From the NCBI RefSeq assembly GCF_026965535.1, contig NZ_CP114039.1, positions 2,604,001 through 2,668,000 of the forward strand: DNA of 64,000 bases. Direction: 5' to 3'. The stretch is from Corallococcus sp. NCRR. GTDB taxonomy: Bacteria; Myxococcota; Myxococcia; Myxococcales; Myxococcaceae. The notes beneath the pieces are model-generated. The model saw only the letters and a list, made by a program, of their open reading frames with translations. It was not told where the DNA came from and did not search any database. Positions within the stretch are counted from its first letter, which is position 1. The number at the start of each line of letters is the position of its first letter. The position numbers and the translations under genes were made by a program. Positions 8,474 through 20,828 of this stretch are shown here, piece after piece.

Positions 8474-8950
8474 TCACGCATTGGCTGCGGGCTCGGTGCC
8501 AGCGGCCGAGTCAACGTCCCTGGCCGCGAACTTGGAGGGCCCCAGGAATTCCATGATCCGTTCGGTCAGCTGCTCTGGCGAGCAGGTGAGCTCGCACTCC
8601 CAGATTTCAAGGACCGACCATCCCAGCGCCTCAAGCTGCGCGCGCTTCGCCAGATCGCGCTCCCGGTTCGACTCCAATTTGGGGAGCCAGAAGTCGAGGC
8701 GGGACTTGGGAAGTCGCGCCAGGGGGCAGGTGGGGTCGGGATGTCGATGCCAGAAGCAGCCGTGCACGAAGATGGCCTTACGCCGACCGGGAAACGCGAG
8801 GTCGGGCTTCCCTGGCACCTTGCCGTAGTGAAGCCGGTAACGGTGTCCGAGCGCGGTGACCAGGCGGCGGACAACGAGTTCGGGCTTCGTGTTCCGCCCC
8901 TTCACGCGCGACATCCGCTCGCTGCGCTCCTGAGGGGTCAGCGTATCCAT
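8474..8950 (-). CDS. vsr: Very short patch repair endonuclease Vsr
   Basis: Vsr nicks beside T:G mismatches that arise when 5-methylcytosine deaminates, so it commonly accompanies a C5 methyltransferase such as the one 150 bp downstream. The family signature runs through the protein: MDTLTPQERSERMSRVKGR at the start, TKPE, a YRLHYGKVPGKPDLAFPGRR segment, FVHGCFWHRH, then PKSRLDFWLPKLESN and WSVLEIWECEL. I choose the start at 8950 because Vsr proteins begin with this D-x-L-T-P block; an in-frame ATG at 8989 would add 13 residues. The Ala-rich tail after GPSKFAA is not part of the fold. Confidence 0.93.
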   Translation of the reverse strand: MDTLTPQERSERMSRVKGRNTKPELVVRRLVTALGHRYRLHYGKVPGKPDLAFPGRRKAIFVHGCFWHRHPDPTCPLARLPKSRLDFWLPKLESNRERDLAKRAQLEALGWSVLEIWECELTCSPEQLTERIMEFLGPSKFAARDVDSAAGTEPAANA

Positions 8951-8998
8951 GCCTTCTCCCAAGACGTCGTCGAGATGCCGCCTCGCCATTGGCGTCCG

Positions 8999-9178
8999 CT
9001 ACAGGAGAGCAGGATCGCCTGGGACCTCCAGTGCCATCCCATCGAACGTACGTCGCACGTCCCGAGGCGACAATCCAACCTGAGAGGCCTTCACCACGAC
9101 GCGCCAACCATCGAGATGCGGTCCCGCTTTCGCTTGGCCCTTTGGGAGAGGAGTAAGCGTGCCGAGTGATCGCGACAA
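8999..9178 (-). CDS. Small unknown ORF just upstream of vsr
   Basis: A minus-strand frame ends 48 nt before the vsr start. From a TTG at 9178 it encodes about 59 residues ending in GLSPRDVRRTFDGMALEVPG. The composition (mixed charged and hydrophobic, no Pro/Arg bias) looks protein-like, whereas the same frame upstream of about 9180 does not. It could be a small gene or the remnant of one. No ribosome-binding site is evident. I do not recognise it. The rest of 8990-9346 holds nothing else I can support. Confidence 0.3.
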   Translation of the reverse strand: MSRSLGTLTPLPKGQAKAGPHLDGWRVVVKASQVGLSPRDVRRTFDGMALEVPGDPALL

Positions 9179-9346
9179 GTAGGAGAGGCGCGAGGTCCGG
9201 GCCCCCTGGTGGGGGAGCGGGCGTGACGGAGCGGGACAGGGGGGCCCTGGCCATGTCAGCCTCTCGCGATAGGGAAGGGTAGGGACGCGCACGGTGGGGG
9301 GCCCGACCCCGCGGGTGGGCGTTCAGGGGCGGGGAGGGGACAGGTC

Positions 9347-14110
<4,764 letters not shown>

Positions 14111-14139
14111 CGCCGGGCGGATCCGCGTGTCACCCGGCG
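14111..14139 (+). terminator. Possible terminator after the topoisomerase-helicase gene
   Basis: CGCCGGG (14111-14117) pairs with CCCGGCG (14133-14139), directly after the stop codon. The loop contains a palindrome GCGGATCCGC. There is no T-run, so termination is only suggested. Confidence 0.35.
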
Positions 14140-14262
14140 GACAGGGGCGCGTGGATCCACCCGTCCAGGGCACTCCAGGGGCAGCGCCGTCCGCCTCGAA
14201 CCGCCTGACAAGGGAACGCCTTTTCCTGGGCCGCAGGCGCGGGGGGCTACCGGCCAGGCGTG

Positions 14263-14281
14263 AAGCTTGTTTCCCAAGCTT
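14263..14281. promoter_or_regulatory. Inverted repeat upstream of the MBL-fold gene
   Basis: AAGCTTG (14263-14269) and CAAGCTT (14275-14281) form a 7-bp inverted repeat with a 5-bp spacer, about 80 nt before the start at 14359. It could be an operator or a small leader hairpin. Apart from this and the hairpin at 14111, the 248-bp gap shows nothing else. Confidence 0.35.
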
Positions 14282-14358
14282 GTAGGCAAAAGTCCGGGTG
14301 CCACCTTCTCGTCCACACGCGCAATGGGAGCGGCGTGAGGGGTCCAAGGGGGCGCGCA

Positions 14359-15753
14359 ATGGAGCTGGGTTTCGAGACGATTGGCAACGCCACACTCATC
14401 TGTCACGACAACGGGCCGGTGCTGGTGACCGACCCCTGGACGGACGGGGACGCGTACTTCGGCAGCTGGACCCTGTCCCACGAGATTCCGGAGGAGCAGC
14501 GCCAGTCCATCCGGGACTGCCCCTACGTGTGGCTGTCCCACGGCCACCCGGACCACCTGAGCATGGCGTCGCTGGAGAAGCTGCGGGAGCGCACGCTGCT
14601 GGTCCCCAACCACGTGGGCGGCCGCATCCGCGACGACCTGCGCGAGGCGGGCTTCAAGGTCCAGGTGCTCCAGGACCGCGAATGGACGCGCCTGTCCCCG
14701 CGCATCCGCGTGCTGTGCATCCCGGACGTGAACCAGGACGCGGTGCTGCTGGTGGAGGTGGGCGGCCGGCTCATCGTCAACCTCAACGACGCCGGTGACC
14801 GCGGCCAGGGCCGCTTCGTGCGCCGGGTCATCAAGGAGTACAGCGAGTCGTACCTCCTGGCCCTGTCCGGCTACGGCGACGCGGACATGATGAACTTCTT
14901 CACCGAGGACGGGCGCCGCATCCTCCCGTACGCGGCGGCGAAGACGCCCGTGGGACAGACCATCGCGCGCATGGCGGAGACGTACGGCGTGCGCTACTTC
15001 GTCCCCTTCAGCTCCATGCACAAGTACCAGCGCTCCGACAGCGTCTGGTGCTCCGAGTACACCACCACGCTGCCGGACTACGCGCGGGGCTTCGCCTCCA
15101 ACACCTGCGAGATGCTCCCGGCCTTCCTGCGCCAGGACTTCACCAACGACTCCTCCGTCTCCATCAACCCGAAGGAGCGCGCCATCAAGCCGGTGGACTC
15201 CAAGGAGTTCGGGGACGACTGGAGCGAGCGCCTGGAGGCGGACGAGGTGAAGCAGCTGGAGCAGTACTTCCGCGCCGTCGAGCACCTGGGCACGGTGATG
15301 GACTTCCTGCGCTTCCGCGTGGGCGGCCAGGAGCACGTCATCGAGTTCAACAAGCGCCGCTTCCACAAGGGCATCACCTTCGAGGCGCCCCGCAACTCGC
15401 TGATGACCGCCGTGAAGTACCAGGTGTTCGACGACCTGCTCATCGGCAACTTCATGAAGACCACCGTGCACGGCGGCTTCGGCAAGGGCAGCCTCTACCC
15501 GGACTTCAGCCCCTTCGTGGCCAAGTACGCGGACAACGGCAAGGCCCGCACGGCGGCGGAGCTGCGCAACTACTTCAACGAGTACCGCAGCCGCGACATG
15601 GTGGGCTACCTGCGCCACCAGCTGGACGCCCACTGCGTGCGCCCCCTCCAGATTCAGTCCGCGGAGCTGCTGCGCACCCTGCTGCCCCCGGGCTCCAACA
15701 GCTTCCGCATCGCCAAGGAGACCTACTGGAAGATGCGCCGCGCCATCCTCTAG
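14359..15753 (+). CDS. MBL-fold metallohydrolase, UlaG/CMAH-like
   Basis: This 464-residue protein has a metallo-beta-lactamase fold signature near its N-terminus: HGHPDH with His61, His63, Asp65 and His66, preceded by VLVTDPW (21-27) and followed by IVNLNDAGD (about 136-144). These features are reminiscent of the UlaG / CMP-sialic acid hydroxylase branch rather than of beta-lactamases. It should bind two metal ions; the substrate is not evident. The C-terminal 250 residues form an additional domain that I cannot name. The start at 14359 is chosen because MELGFETIGN begins the first beta strand. An upstream ATG at 14260 would add 33 residues of unlikely composition. Confidence 0.8.
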   Translation: MELGFETIGNATLICHDNGPVLVTDPWTDGDAYFGSWTLSHEIPEEQRQSIRDCPYVWLSHGHPDHLSMASLEKLRERTLLVPNHVGGRIRDDLREAGFKVQVLQDREWTRLSPRIRVLCIPDVNQDAVLLVEVGGRLIVNLNDAGDRGQGRFVRRVIKEYSESYLLALSGYGDADMMNFFTEDGRRILPYAAAKTPVGQTIARMAETYGVRYFVPFSSMHKYQRSDSVWCSEYTTTLPDYARGFASNTCEMLPAFLRQDFTNDSSVSINPKERAIKPVDSKEFGDDWSERLEADEVKQLEQYFRAVEHLGTVMDFLRFRVGGQEHVIEFNKRRFHKGITFEAPRNSLMTAVKYQVFDDLLIGNFMKTTVHGGFGKGSLYPDFSPFVAKYADNGKARTAAELRNYFNEYRSRDMVGYLRHQLDAHCVRPLQIQSAELLRTLLPPGSNSFRIAKETYWKMRRAIL

Positions 15754-15799
15754 GGATTCCCCGGAAAGCCACAGCCAGGGCTGACCGGAATCAGGACAC

Positions 15800-15826
15800 C
15801 TTGCTGTCTCTTTCCAAGACAGTAAG
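15800..15826 (+). terminator. Hairpin after the MBL-fold gene
   Basis: CTTGCTGTCT (15800-15809) pairs with AGACAGTAAG (15817-15826) through one G-U pair, with a 7-nt loop. It is followed by a purine-rich stretch, not a T-run. It lies 47 nt after the stop of the MBL-fold gene, in a 315-bp intergenic region. Confidence 0.4.
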
Positions 15827-15873
15827 AGCCGCCCGGGAAAAGCATAATCCTTCAGGGTACTTGGCTTTGTAAA

Positions 15874-15890
15874 CGTCACGTGAAGTGACG
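15874..15890. promoter_or_regulatory. CGTCAC inverted repeat upstream of the protease gene
   Basis: CGTCAC (15874-15879) and GTGACG (15885-15890) form a 6-bp perfect inverted repeat with a 5-bp spacer, 178 nt before the metalloprotease start. It could be an operator. The remainder of the 15754-16068 gap shows no gene that I can support. Confidence 0.3.
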
Positions 15891-16068
15891 GTTGACGTGG
15901 GGAGGGCTGGAGCGGGAGCGCTCCAGCTATCCCCGCGTTTCCTGTTTTTCTCCTGGGGAGTGCCGTTGGCCCGACAGTTGCTCAATGGCCCGGCGCGCGA
16001 CACGCGGCTGGCGGGAAGGCCAGGGCGGTGGTGGCGCATCCCTCGAAGCACACAGGAAGAGTCTCCCA

Positions 16069-16884
16069 ATGCTCAAGTTCCGCTCTGTTGCGATGCTGGC
16101 TGGCGTGTCGCTGACGCTCGGCGCGTGCGGTGGCCCCGAGTCCGCGCAGGAGTCCGAGGTCAAGCCGACGTGGGAGGAGTTCCAGGCGAACGCCTACCGC
16201 GAGCCGTGGGAGGGCGGGAAGATCATCGTCAACGGTGACGAGGCCCTGGAGTCCGAGGAGGAGCTGAAGGCCTACTTCCACAACGTCGTCGAGGCGCAGC
16301 TGGGCAAGTCCCAGGACGGCCTGGCCGTGTACTACATCGGCGGCGACATCAAGTGGAGCAGCACGCAGAAGCTGAACCTCACGTACTGCATCAGCAACAA
16401 CTTCGGCACCAACAAGACGAAGATGGTGAACGCGATGGCGAGCGCGACGGCGGCCTGGGAGGCCACCGCGAGCGTCAACTTCACCTACCTGTCCCAGTAC
16501 GACGCGTCCTGCACCGCGTCCCAGTCGGGCGTGCTGTTCGACATCCGTCCGGTGTCGGGCCAGTCCTACGTGGCCCGCGCGTTCTTCCCGAACTCCAGCC
16601 GCTCTGGCCGCAACGTGCTGGTGGACAGCAGCGCCTTCGGCAACCTGTCGCCCTGGACCCTGACGGGCATCCTGCGCCACGAGCTGGGCCACACGCTGGG
16701 CTTCCGTCACGAGCACACCCGCTCCACGGCGAGCGGCTGCTACGAGGACAGCCAGTGGCGCGCGCTGACCTCCACCTACGACCGCTCCTCCGTCATGCAC
16801 TACCCGCAGTGCAACGGCACCCAGACGGGCGACCTCGTGCTGACGACCCTGGACAAGCAGGGCGCCCGCGCGCTGTACCCGTGA
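16069..16884 (+). CDS. Secreted astacin-like zinc metalloprotease lipoprotein
   Basis: This 271-residue protein has a signal peptide ending in the lipobox LGAC (Cys20), so it is probably lipid-anchored and extracytoplasmic. The catalytic zinc site HELGHTLGFRHEH is complete: His204, Glu205, His208, His214 and the Glu215 typical of metzincins. A Met-turn, SVMHYPQ, follows about 50 residues later. Four or more Cys in the mature part could form disulfides. Proteases of this type in predatory soil bacteria usually degrade environmental or prey protein, but no substrate can be inferred. AGGAAGAG lies about 10 nt before the ATG at 16069, which decides this start over longer upstream options. Confidence 0.88.
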   Translation: MLKFRSVAMLAGVSLTLGACGGPESAQESEVKPTWEEFQANAYREPWEGGKIIVNGDEALESEEELKAYFHNVVEAQLGKSQDGLAVYYIGGDIKWSSTQKLNLTYCISNNFGTNKTKMVNAMASATAAWEATASVNFTYLSQYDASCTASQSGVLFDIRPVSGQSYVARAFFPNSSRSGRNVLVDSSAFGNLSPWTLTGILRHELGHTLGFRHEHTRSTASGCYEDSQWRALTSTYDRSSVMHYPQCNGTQTGDLVLTTLDKQGARALYP

Positions 16885-16911
16885 GCTGAGCTTCACGCTT
16901 GAGGGGGCAGG

Positions 16912-16949
16912 GGCCGGTGGGAGCGTCCTTTCGGACGCGCCCGTCGGCC
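16912..16949. terminator. Bidirectional terminator between convergent genes
   Basis: A long imperfect hairpin has GCGTCC (16923-16928) and GGACGC (16933-16938) around a TTTC loop, extended outward by GGG/CCC and GGCCG/CGGCC pairing with single mismatches. It sits between the ends of the metalloprotease gene and the DUF5335 gene and can serve both. Confidence 0.6.
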
Positions 16950-16970
16950 TCGTGCCGTTTCTGGCGGCGG

Positions 16971-17348
16971 TTAGAAGCGGGCGGAGACCTCGTCGGCCTC
17001 CGTGGGGCGCTCGAAGAAGATGAGCGTCTTGCCGCCGCGCTCGCCAATCTCCAGGCACTCCAGCGCGCCCGTGTCGCTGTCCAGCTCCGCGTAGACGTGG
17101 TCCGGTTCGAGGATGCGGTGGGTGATGCGCCCGTCCTCGCGGCCCACGATGATCTGCACCGCGCCGGAGTCGCTCCCCTTCCTCTCCAGGGAGATGTCCA
17201 CCAGGGGCAGGCGGTCGGCGAGCGGCTGGTCGCCCGTCTCCGCGTCGATGGACTCCACGCGCACCCACTGGGTGACGTCCTTCTTGCTGATGCCGGCGAG
17301 GTAGCTCGCCCACTGCTCCCGGGGGATTTCCTGGTTGATGTGTGCCAT
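16971..17348 (-). CDS. DUF5335-like protein
   Basis: This is a 125-residue cytoplasmic protein with no signal or membrane segment. The N-terminus IPREQWASYLAGISKKDVTQWVRVE and the overall length resemble the DUF5335 family, a small beta-rich group without known function. The middle and C-terminal parts alternate short strands (VQIIVGRED, LECLEIGE, LIFFERP). It is monocistronic, convergent with the protease gene and separated from the next minus-strand gene by 123 bp. Confidence 0.7.
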   Translation of the reverse strand: MAHINQEIPREQWASYLAGISKKDVTQWVRVESIDAETGDQPLADRLPLVDISLERKGSDSGAVQIIVGREDGRITHRILEPDHVYAELDSDTGALECLEIGERGGKTLIFFERPTEADEVSARF

Positions 17349-17471
17349 GGGTCCGCCTCCGCGGCTGTCGTGTGCCTCAACCGTAAGGCGTCTGACTCGC
17401 GGGTGAAGGACGGGCCCGGCTGAACGACGCTCCGGGGGCCCCGCGGACCGGGCCCCGGTGCGTTGGCTGCT

Positions 17472-18620
17472 TCAGCCGCGCACGGCGTGCACGGCGTCGT
17501 CCTTCAACACCAGGCGCACGGTGGCGGCCTTGCCGTGGCCGAAGTGCTCGTAGGCGGCCTGCTCCAGCACGGGGGCCAGGGCGGTGCGCAGGCCGCGAGC
17601 GCCCGTCTCGCGCTTGAGGGCGCGGGCGACGATCCACTCGCGCACGCCCGCGTCCACGGTGAGCTCCAGGCCCTCGTGGGCGAACTCGCGCTCCCAGGTG
17701 CGCAGCACGTTGTCCTGGAGGATGTCCCCCAGCGTGGCCGCGTCCAGCGGGTTGAAGGACACCAGCCGGTTGAAGCGGCCAATCAGCTCCGGGATGAAGC
17801 CGTAGCGGGAGAACGCGGTGGTGTTCTCCAGGTGCTCCTCGGTGATGCGCGTGGCGATGGACTCCAGGTCCTTCTGGCCACCCTTGCCGGGCGTGCGGCC
17901 AAAGCCCACGCGCTCCACGTGGGTCATGGTCTCCGCCGTGCCCCGGAAGCCGCTGAAGGCGCCGCAGGCGATGAAGGTGATGCAGCCCATGTCCAGGGAT
18001 TCGGAGCGGATCCGGCTGGTGAAGCCGAAGTCCGGCGGGAAGGTGGCCTGCGCCGCGGAGAGCAGGTGCAGCAGGCTTCGCTGCACGCCGAAGCCGCTCA
18101 CGTCCTTGGTGGTCTGCTGGCCGGAGAAGCGGCTGTCGGAGCGGCTGGTGGCGAGCTTGTCGAACTCGTCCATGCAGATGACGCCGCAGGCGGCCCACGC
18201 CGCGTCGCGCTCCGCGGCTTCGTAGAGGCGGGACAGCAGGGTGCTGACGTCGTCGCCCACGTAGCCCGTTTCGGAGAACTGGGTGGCGTCCGCGAGCACG
18301 GTGGGCACGCCCAGGATCTCCCGGAACATCAGCTCCACGAGGAACGTCTTGCCGGAGCCGGTGGGGCCCAGGAAGAGGGCGTTCTCTCGGGTGCCGGGCT
18401 CGGGCTCCAGCCCCTCCAGGTACAGCCGGCGGATGCGGCGCAGGTGGCGGTAGGCGAGCACGGAGGCCGCGCGGCGGGCCTCGGACTGGCCCCGGTAGCC
18501 CAGGTCTCCCAGGCGCGCGTCGATCTCCTGCGGCGACAGCACCTCCAGCGCGGCCACGCGCTCCTGGATGGGCGGGCCTTCGGGGAAGGCGGAGGGTTCG
18601 ACGCCGGAACGGGGAGACAT
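17472..18620 (-). CDS. ClpX-like AAA+ unfoldase lacking the zinc-binding domain
   Basis: This 382-residue AAA+ ATPase is closest in layout to ClpX. It has Walker A GPTGSGKT (85-92), the pore loop GYVG (119-122), Walker B VICMDEFDK (147-155), and a C-terminal small domain with the sensor-2 ETGARGLR. VGFG at 238-241 stands where ClpX carries its IGF loop, which docks on ClpP. Unlike housekeeping ClpX, there is no N-terminal Cys4 zinc domain, so substrate and adaptor choice must differ. The start at 18620 has TGGAG nine nt upstream. In-frame ATGs at 18659 and 18662 are alternatives. It is a probable paralogue, not the main ClpX, and no clpP is adjacent. Confidence 0.8.
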   Translation of the reverse strand: MSPRSGVEPSAFPEGPPIQERVAALEVLSPQEIDARLGDLGYRGQSEARRAASVLAYRHLRRIRRLYLEGLEPEPGTRENALFLGPTGSGKTFLVELMFREILGVPTVLADATQFSETGYVGDDVSTLLSRLYEAAERDAAWAACGVICMDEFDKLATSRSDSRFSGQQTTKDVSGFGVQRSLLHLLSAAQATFPPDFGFTSRIRSESLDMGCITFIACGAFSGFRGTAETMTHVERVGFGRTPGKGGQKDLESIATRITEEHLENTTAFSRYGFIPELIGRFNRLVSFNPLDAATLGDILQDNVLRTWEREFAHEGLELTVDAGVREWIVARALKRETGARGLRTALAPVLEQAAYEHFGHGKAATVRLVLKDDAVHAVRG

Positions 18621-18833
18621 CGCGGTGGGCTCCAGGAGGGCAGGCTCGGCGGCGCCCATCATCCGGGACGTGCGCGGGCGCCACAAGCCATCCCCCCGTG
18701 ACGGAGGGCGTGCGCGCCTCCGTCCGCCGGTCCGCACTCGTGGGCCCCGAGAGGTCGGCCCGTGAACAGCGGTGGGCCTTGAGGGCGAGGGGTGCTCCCC
18801 GGGCCCGCGTCCGCGCATTAACAGGGACACGAC

Positions 18834-20678
18834 ATGGCTCAATCGATTGAAGCACGGTCCCAAGCGCCCCGGCTGGGTGCGTGGGCGGAGGGTTCCTCGG
18901 TGCGCTGGCGCGTCTGGGCGCCCGGCCACAAGGGCGTGGACGTGGTCCTCTACGACGCGCAAGACCGCGTCCTGCGCAAGGTGCCGCTCACCGCCGAGGC
19001 GGACGGCTGCTTCGGCGGCGCGCTGCCGGACCTGCCCGAGGGCACGCGCTACAAGCTCAGCGTGGACGGCGGAGACCCCTTCCCCGACCCGTGGTCCCGC
19101 TCGCAGCCCGGGGGCGTGCACGGCCCGTCGGAGGTGGTGGGCTCCGACCACGGCTGGACGGACTCGCACTGGAAGGGGCCGGATCCGCGGGCGATGGTCA
19201 TCTACGAGGTGCACGTGGGCACCGCCACGCCGGAGGGCACCTTCGAGGCGTTCATCCCGAAGCTCGCCCACCTGCGCGAGCTGGGCGTGAACACACTGGA
19301 GCTGTTGCCGGTGGCCAGCTTCCCGGGGGCCCGAAACTGGGGCTACGACGGCGTGGACCTCTTCGCGCCGCAGGCCACCTACGGCGGGCCCCGGGGCCTG
19401 CGCAAGCTCATCGACGCGGCGCACGCGCACGGGCTCGCGGTGCTCATCGACGCCGTCTACAACCACTTCGGACCGGACGGGAACTACCTGCGCGCGTACT
19501 CGCCGCACTACTTCACCGGCAAGCACCACACGCCCTGGGGCGACGCGGTGAACTACGACAGCGAGGGCAGCCGCTTCGTGCGCTCGCTGGTGCTCTCCAA
19601 CGTGGAGATGTGGATCCGCGACTACCACGCGGACGGCCTGCGCCTGGACGCCGCGCACGCGCTGGTGGACGACGGCCAGCCGCACCTGCTCGCTGAAATC
19701 GTGGAGCGCGCCCACGCCGCTGGCTCCGGCCGCCGCGTGGTCGTCATCGCCGAGGACGAGCGCAACGAGCGCAAGCTCGTCACGCCCGCGTCCGAGGGCG
19801 GCTACGGCCTGGACGGCGTCTGGGCGGATGACCTGCACCACCAACTGCGGCGCGCCTTCGCGGGCGACCACGAGGGCTACTATCAGGACTACACGGGCAG
19901 CGCGGAGGACCTGGCCGCGACGCTGCGGCAGGGCTGGTTCTACACGGGCCAGAAGTCGAAGAACCTGGGCCACGCGCGCGGCACGGACCCGAAGGGGCTG
20001 GGGCCGTGGCACTTCGTCCACTGCATCCAGAACCATGATCAGGTGGGCAACCGGCCCTTCGGCAACCGCCTGTCGGAGGACGTGTCGCCGGCCGCCTACC
20101 GCGCCATGAGCACGCTGCTCCTGATGTCGCCCTTCACGCCGCTGCTCTTCATGGGCCAGGAGTGGAACGCGCGCACGCCGTTCCTCTACTTCACGGACCA
20201 CAACGCGGAGCTGGGCAAGCTCGTCACGGAGGGGCGCCGCAAGGAGTTCGCCGGCTTCTCCCGCTTCAAGGGCGAAGAGGTGCCGGACCCGCAGGACCGC
20301 GACACCTTCACCCGCTCCACGCTGGACTGGGGCGAGCTGGCCCACGCGGAGGCCGCGGGCGTGCATACGCTCTACAAGGAGCTGCTGCGCCTGCGCGCCA
20401 CGGAAGCGGTGCTCACCAGCCGTCAGGGCACGCACGACGCCCGCGCGCTGGGGCCGGACGCGTTCGTGCTGGAGCGCCGCGCGGAAGGGGACACCTTCCT
20501 CATCTTCGTGAACCTGCGGGGCTCGCTGGTGCACACGCTGAACCCGCACGCGAGCGCGGGCATCGTCATGTGGAGTGAGAACCCGCGCTACGGCGGCACC
20601 GTGGAGGCGTCCCCGCTCACCGGCAACGTCGTGCGCCTGGAGGGCCCCTCCGCCGCGGTGGTGAAGCTGCGCGAGTAG
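18834..20678 (+). CDS. treZ: Malto-oligosyltrehalose trehalohydrolase
   Basis: This 614-residue GH13 enzyme releases trehalose from the reducing-end-modified malto-oligosaccharides made by TreY. It has an N-terminal beta-sandwich (about 1-110), then the catalytic barrel. The GH13 residues are in place: nucleophile Asp272 in LRLDAAHAL, acid/base Glu307 in VIAEDERN, and Asp402 in IQNHDQVGNR. The VYNHFGPDGNY motif precedes them. No treY or treX gene lies in this window, so the partner must be elsewhere. A GC-rich hairpin follows the stop. The 213 bp between this gene and the divergent ClpX-like gene must hold both promoters, but I cannot pick convincing hexamers. Confidence 0.92.
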   Translation: MAQSIEARSQAPRLGAWAEGSSVRWRVWAPGHKGVDVVLYDAQDRVLRKVPLTAEADGCFGGALPDLPEGTRYKLSVDGGDPFPDPWSRSQPGGVHGPSEVVGSDHGWTDSHWKGPDPRAMVIYEVHVGTATPEGTFEAFIPKLAHLRELGVNTLELLPVASFPGARNWGYDGVDLFAPQATYGGPRGLRKLIDAAHAHGLAVLIDAVYNHFGPDGNYLRAYSPHYFTGKHHTPWGDAVNYDSEGSRFVRSLVLSNVEMWIRDYHADGLRLDAAHALVDDGQPHLLAEIVERAHAAGSGRRVVVIAEDERNERKLVTPASEGGYGLDGVWADDLHHQLRRAFAGDHEGYYQDYTGSAEDLAATLRQGWFYTGQKSKNLGHARGTDPKGLGPWHFVHCIQNHDQVGNRPFGNRLSEDVSPAAYRAMSTLLLMSPFTPLLFMGQEWNARTPFLYFTDHNAELGKLVTEGRRKEFAGFSRFKGEEVPDPQDRDTFTRSTLDWGELAHAEAAGVHTLYKELLRLRATEAVLTSRQGTHDARALGPDAFVLERRAEGDTFLIFVNLRGSLVHTLNPHASAGIVMWSENPRYGGTVEASPLTGNVVRLEGPSAAVVKLRE

Positions 20679-20708
20679 CCCGCACGCAAAGGCAGACACG
20701 GTTTCACG

Positions 20709-20747
20709 CGCGGCCCGTCACCCCGGAAGCAGGGGAGGCGGGCCGCG
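20709..20747 (+). terminator. Strong GC hairpin after treZ
   Basis: CGCGGCCCG (20709-20717) pairs perfectly with CGGGCCGCG (20739-20747). Inside it CCCC pairs with GGGG across a short internal loop. No T-run follows. Its position 30 nt after the treZ stop fits a terminator. Confidence 0.55.
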
Positions 20748-20828
20748 ACGTATTCGGACAGTGAAACATGCAACGACAAGGAATGCCCTCGGGGCCGGGC
20801 CGGTACACGGCCGCCAGGAGGAAGCACC

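Noticed and set aside
6312-9169. Long plus-strand open frames opposite the restriction-modification genes
   Set aside because: They mirror the methyltransferase, nuclease and vsr genes and contain no recognisable motifs, while the minus-strand proteins have complete family signatures.
18663-20699. Upstream extension of the ClpX-like frame through the region opposite treZ
   Set aside because: The residues before the chosen start are His/Arg/Val-rich and unlike any ClpX, and treZ on the other strand has full GH13 motifs.
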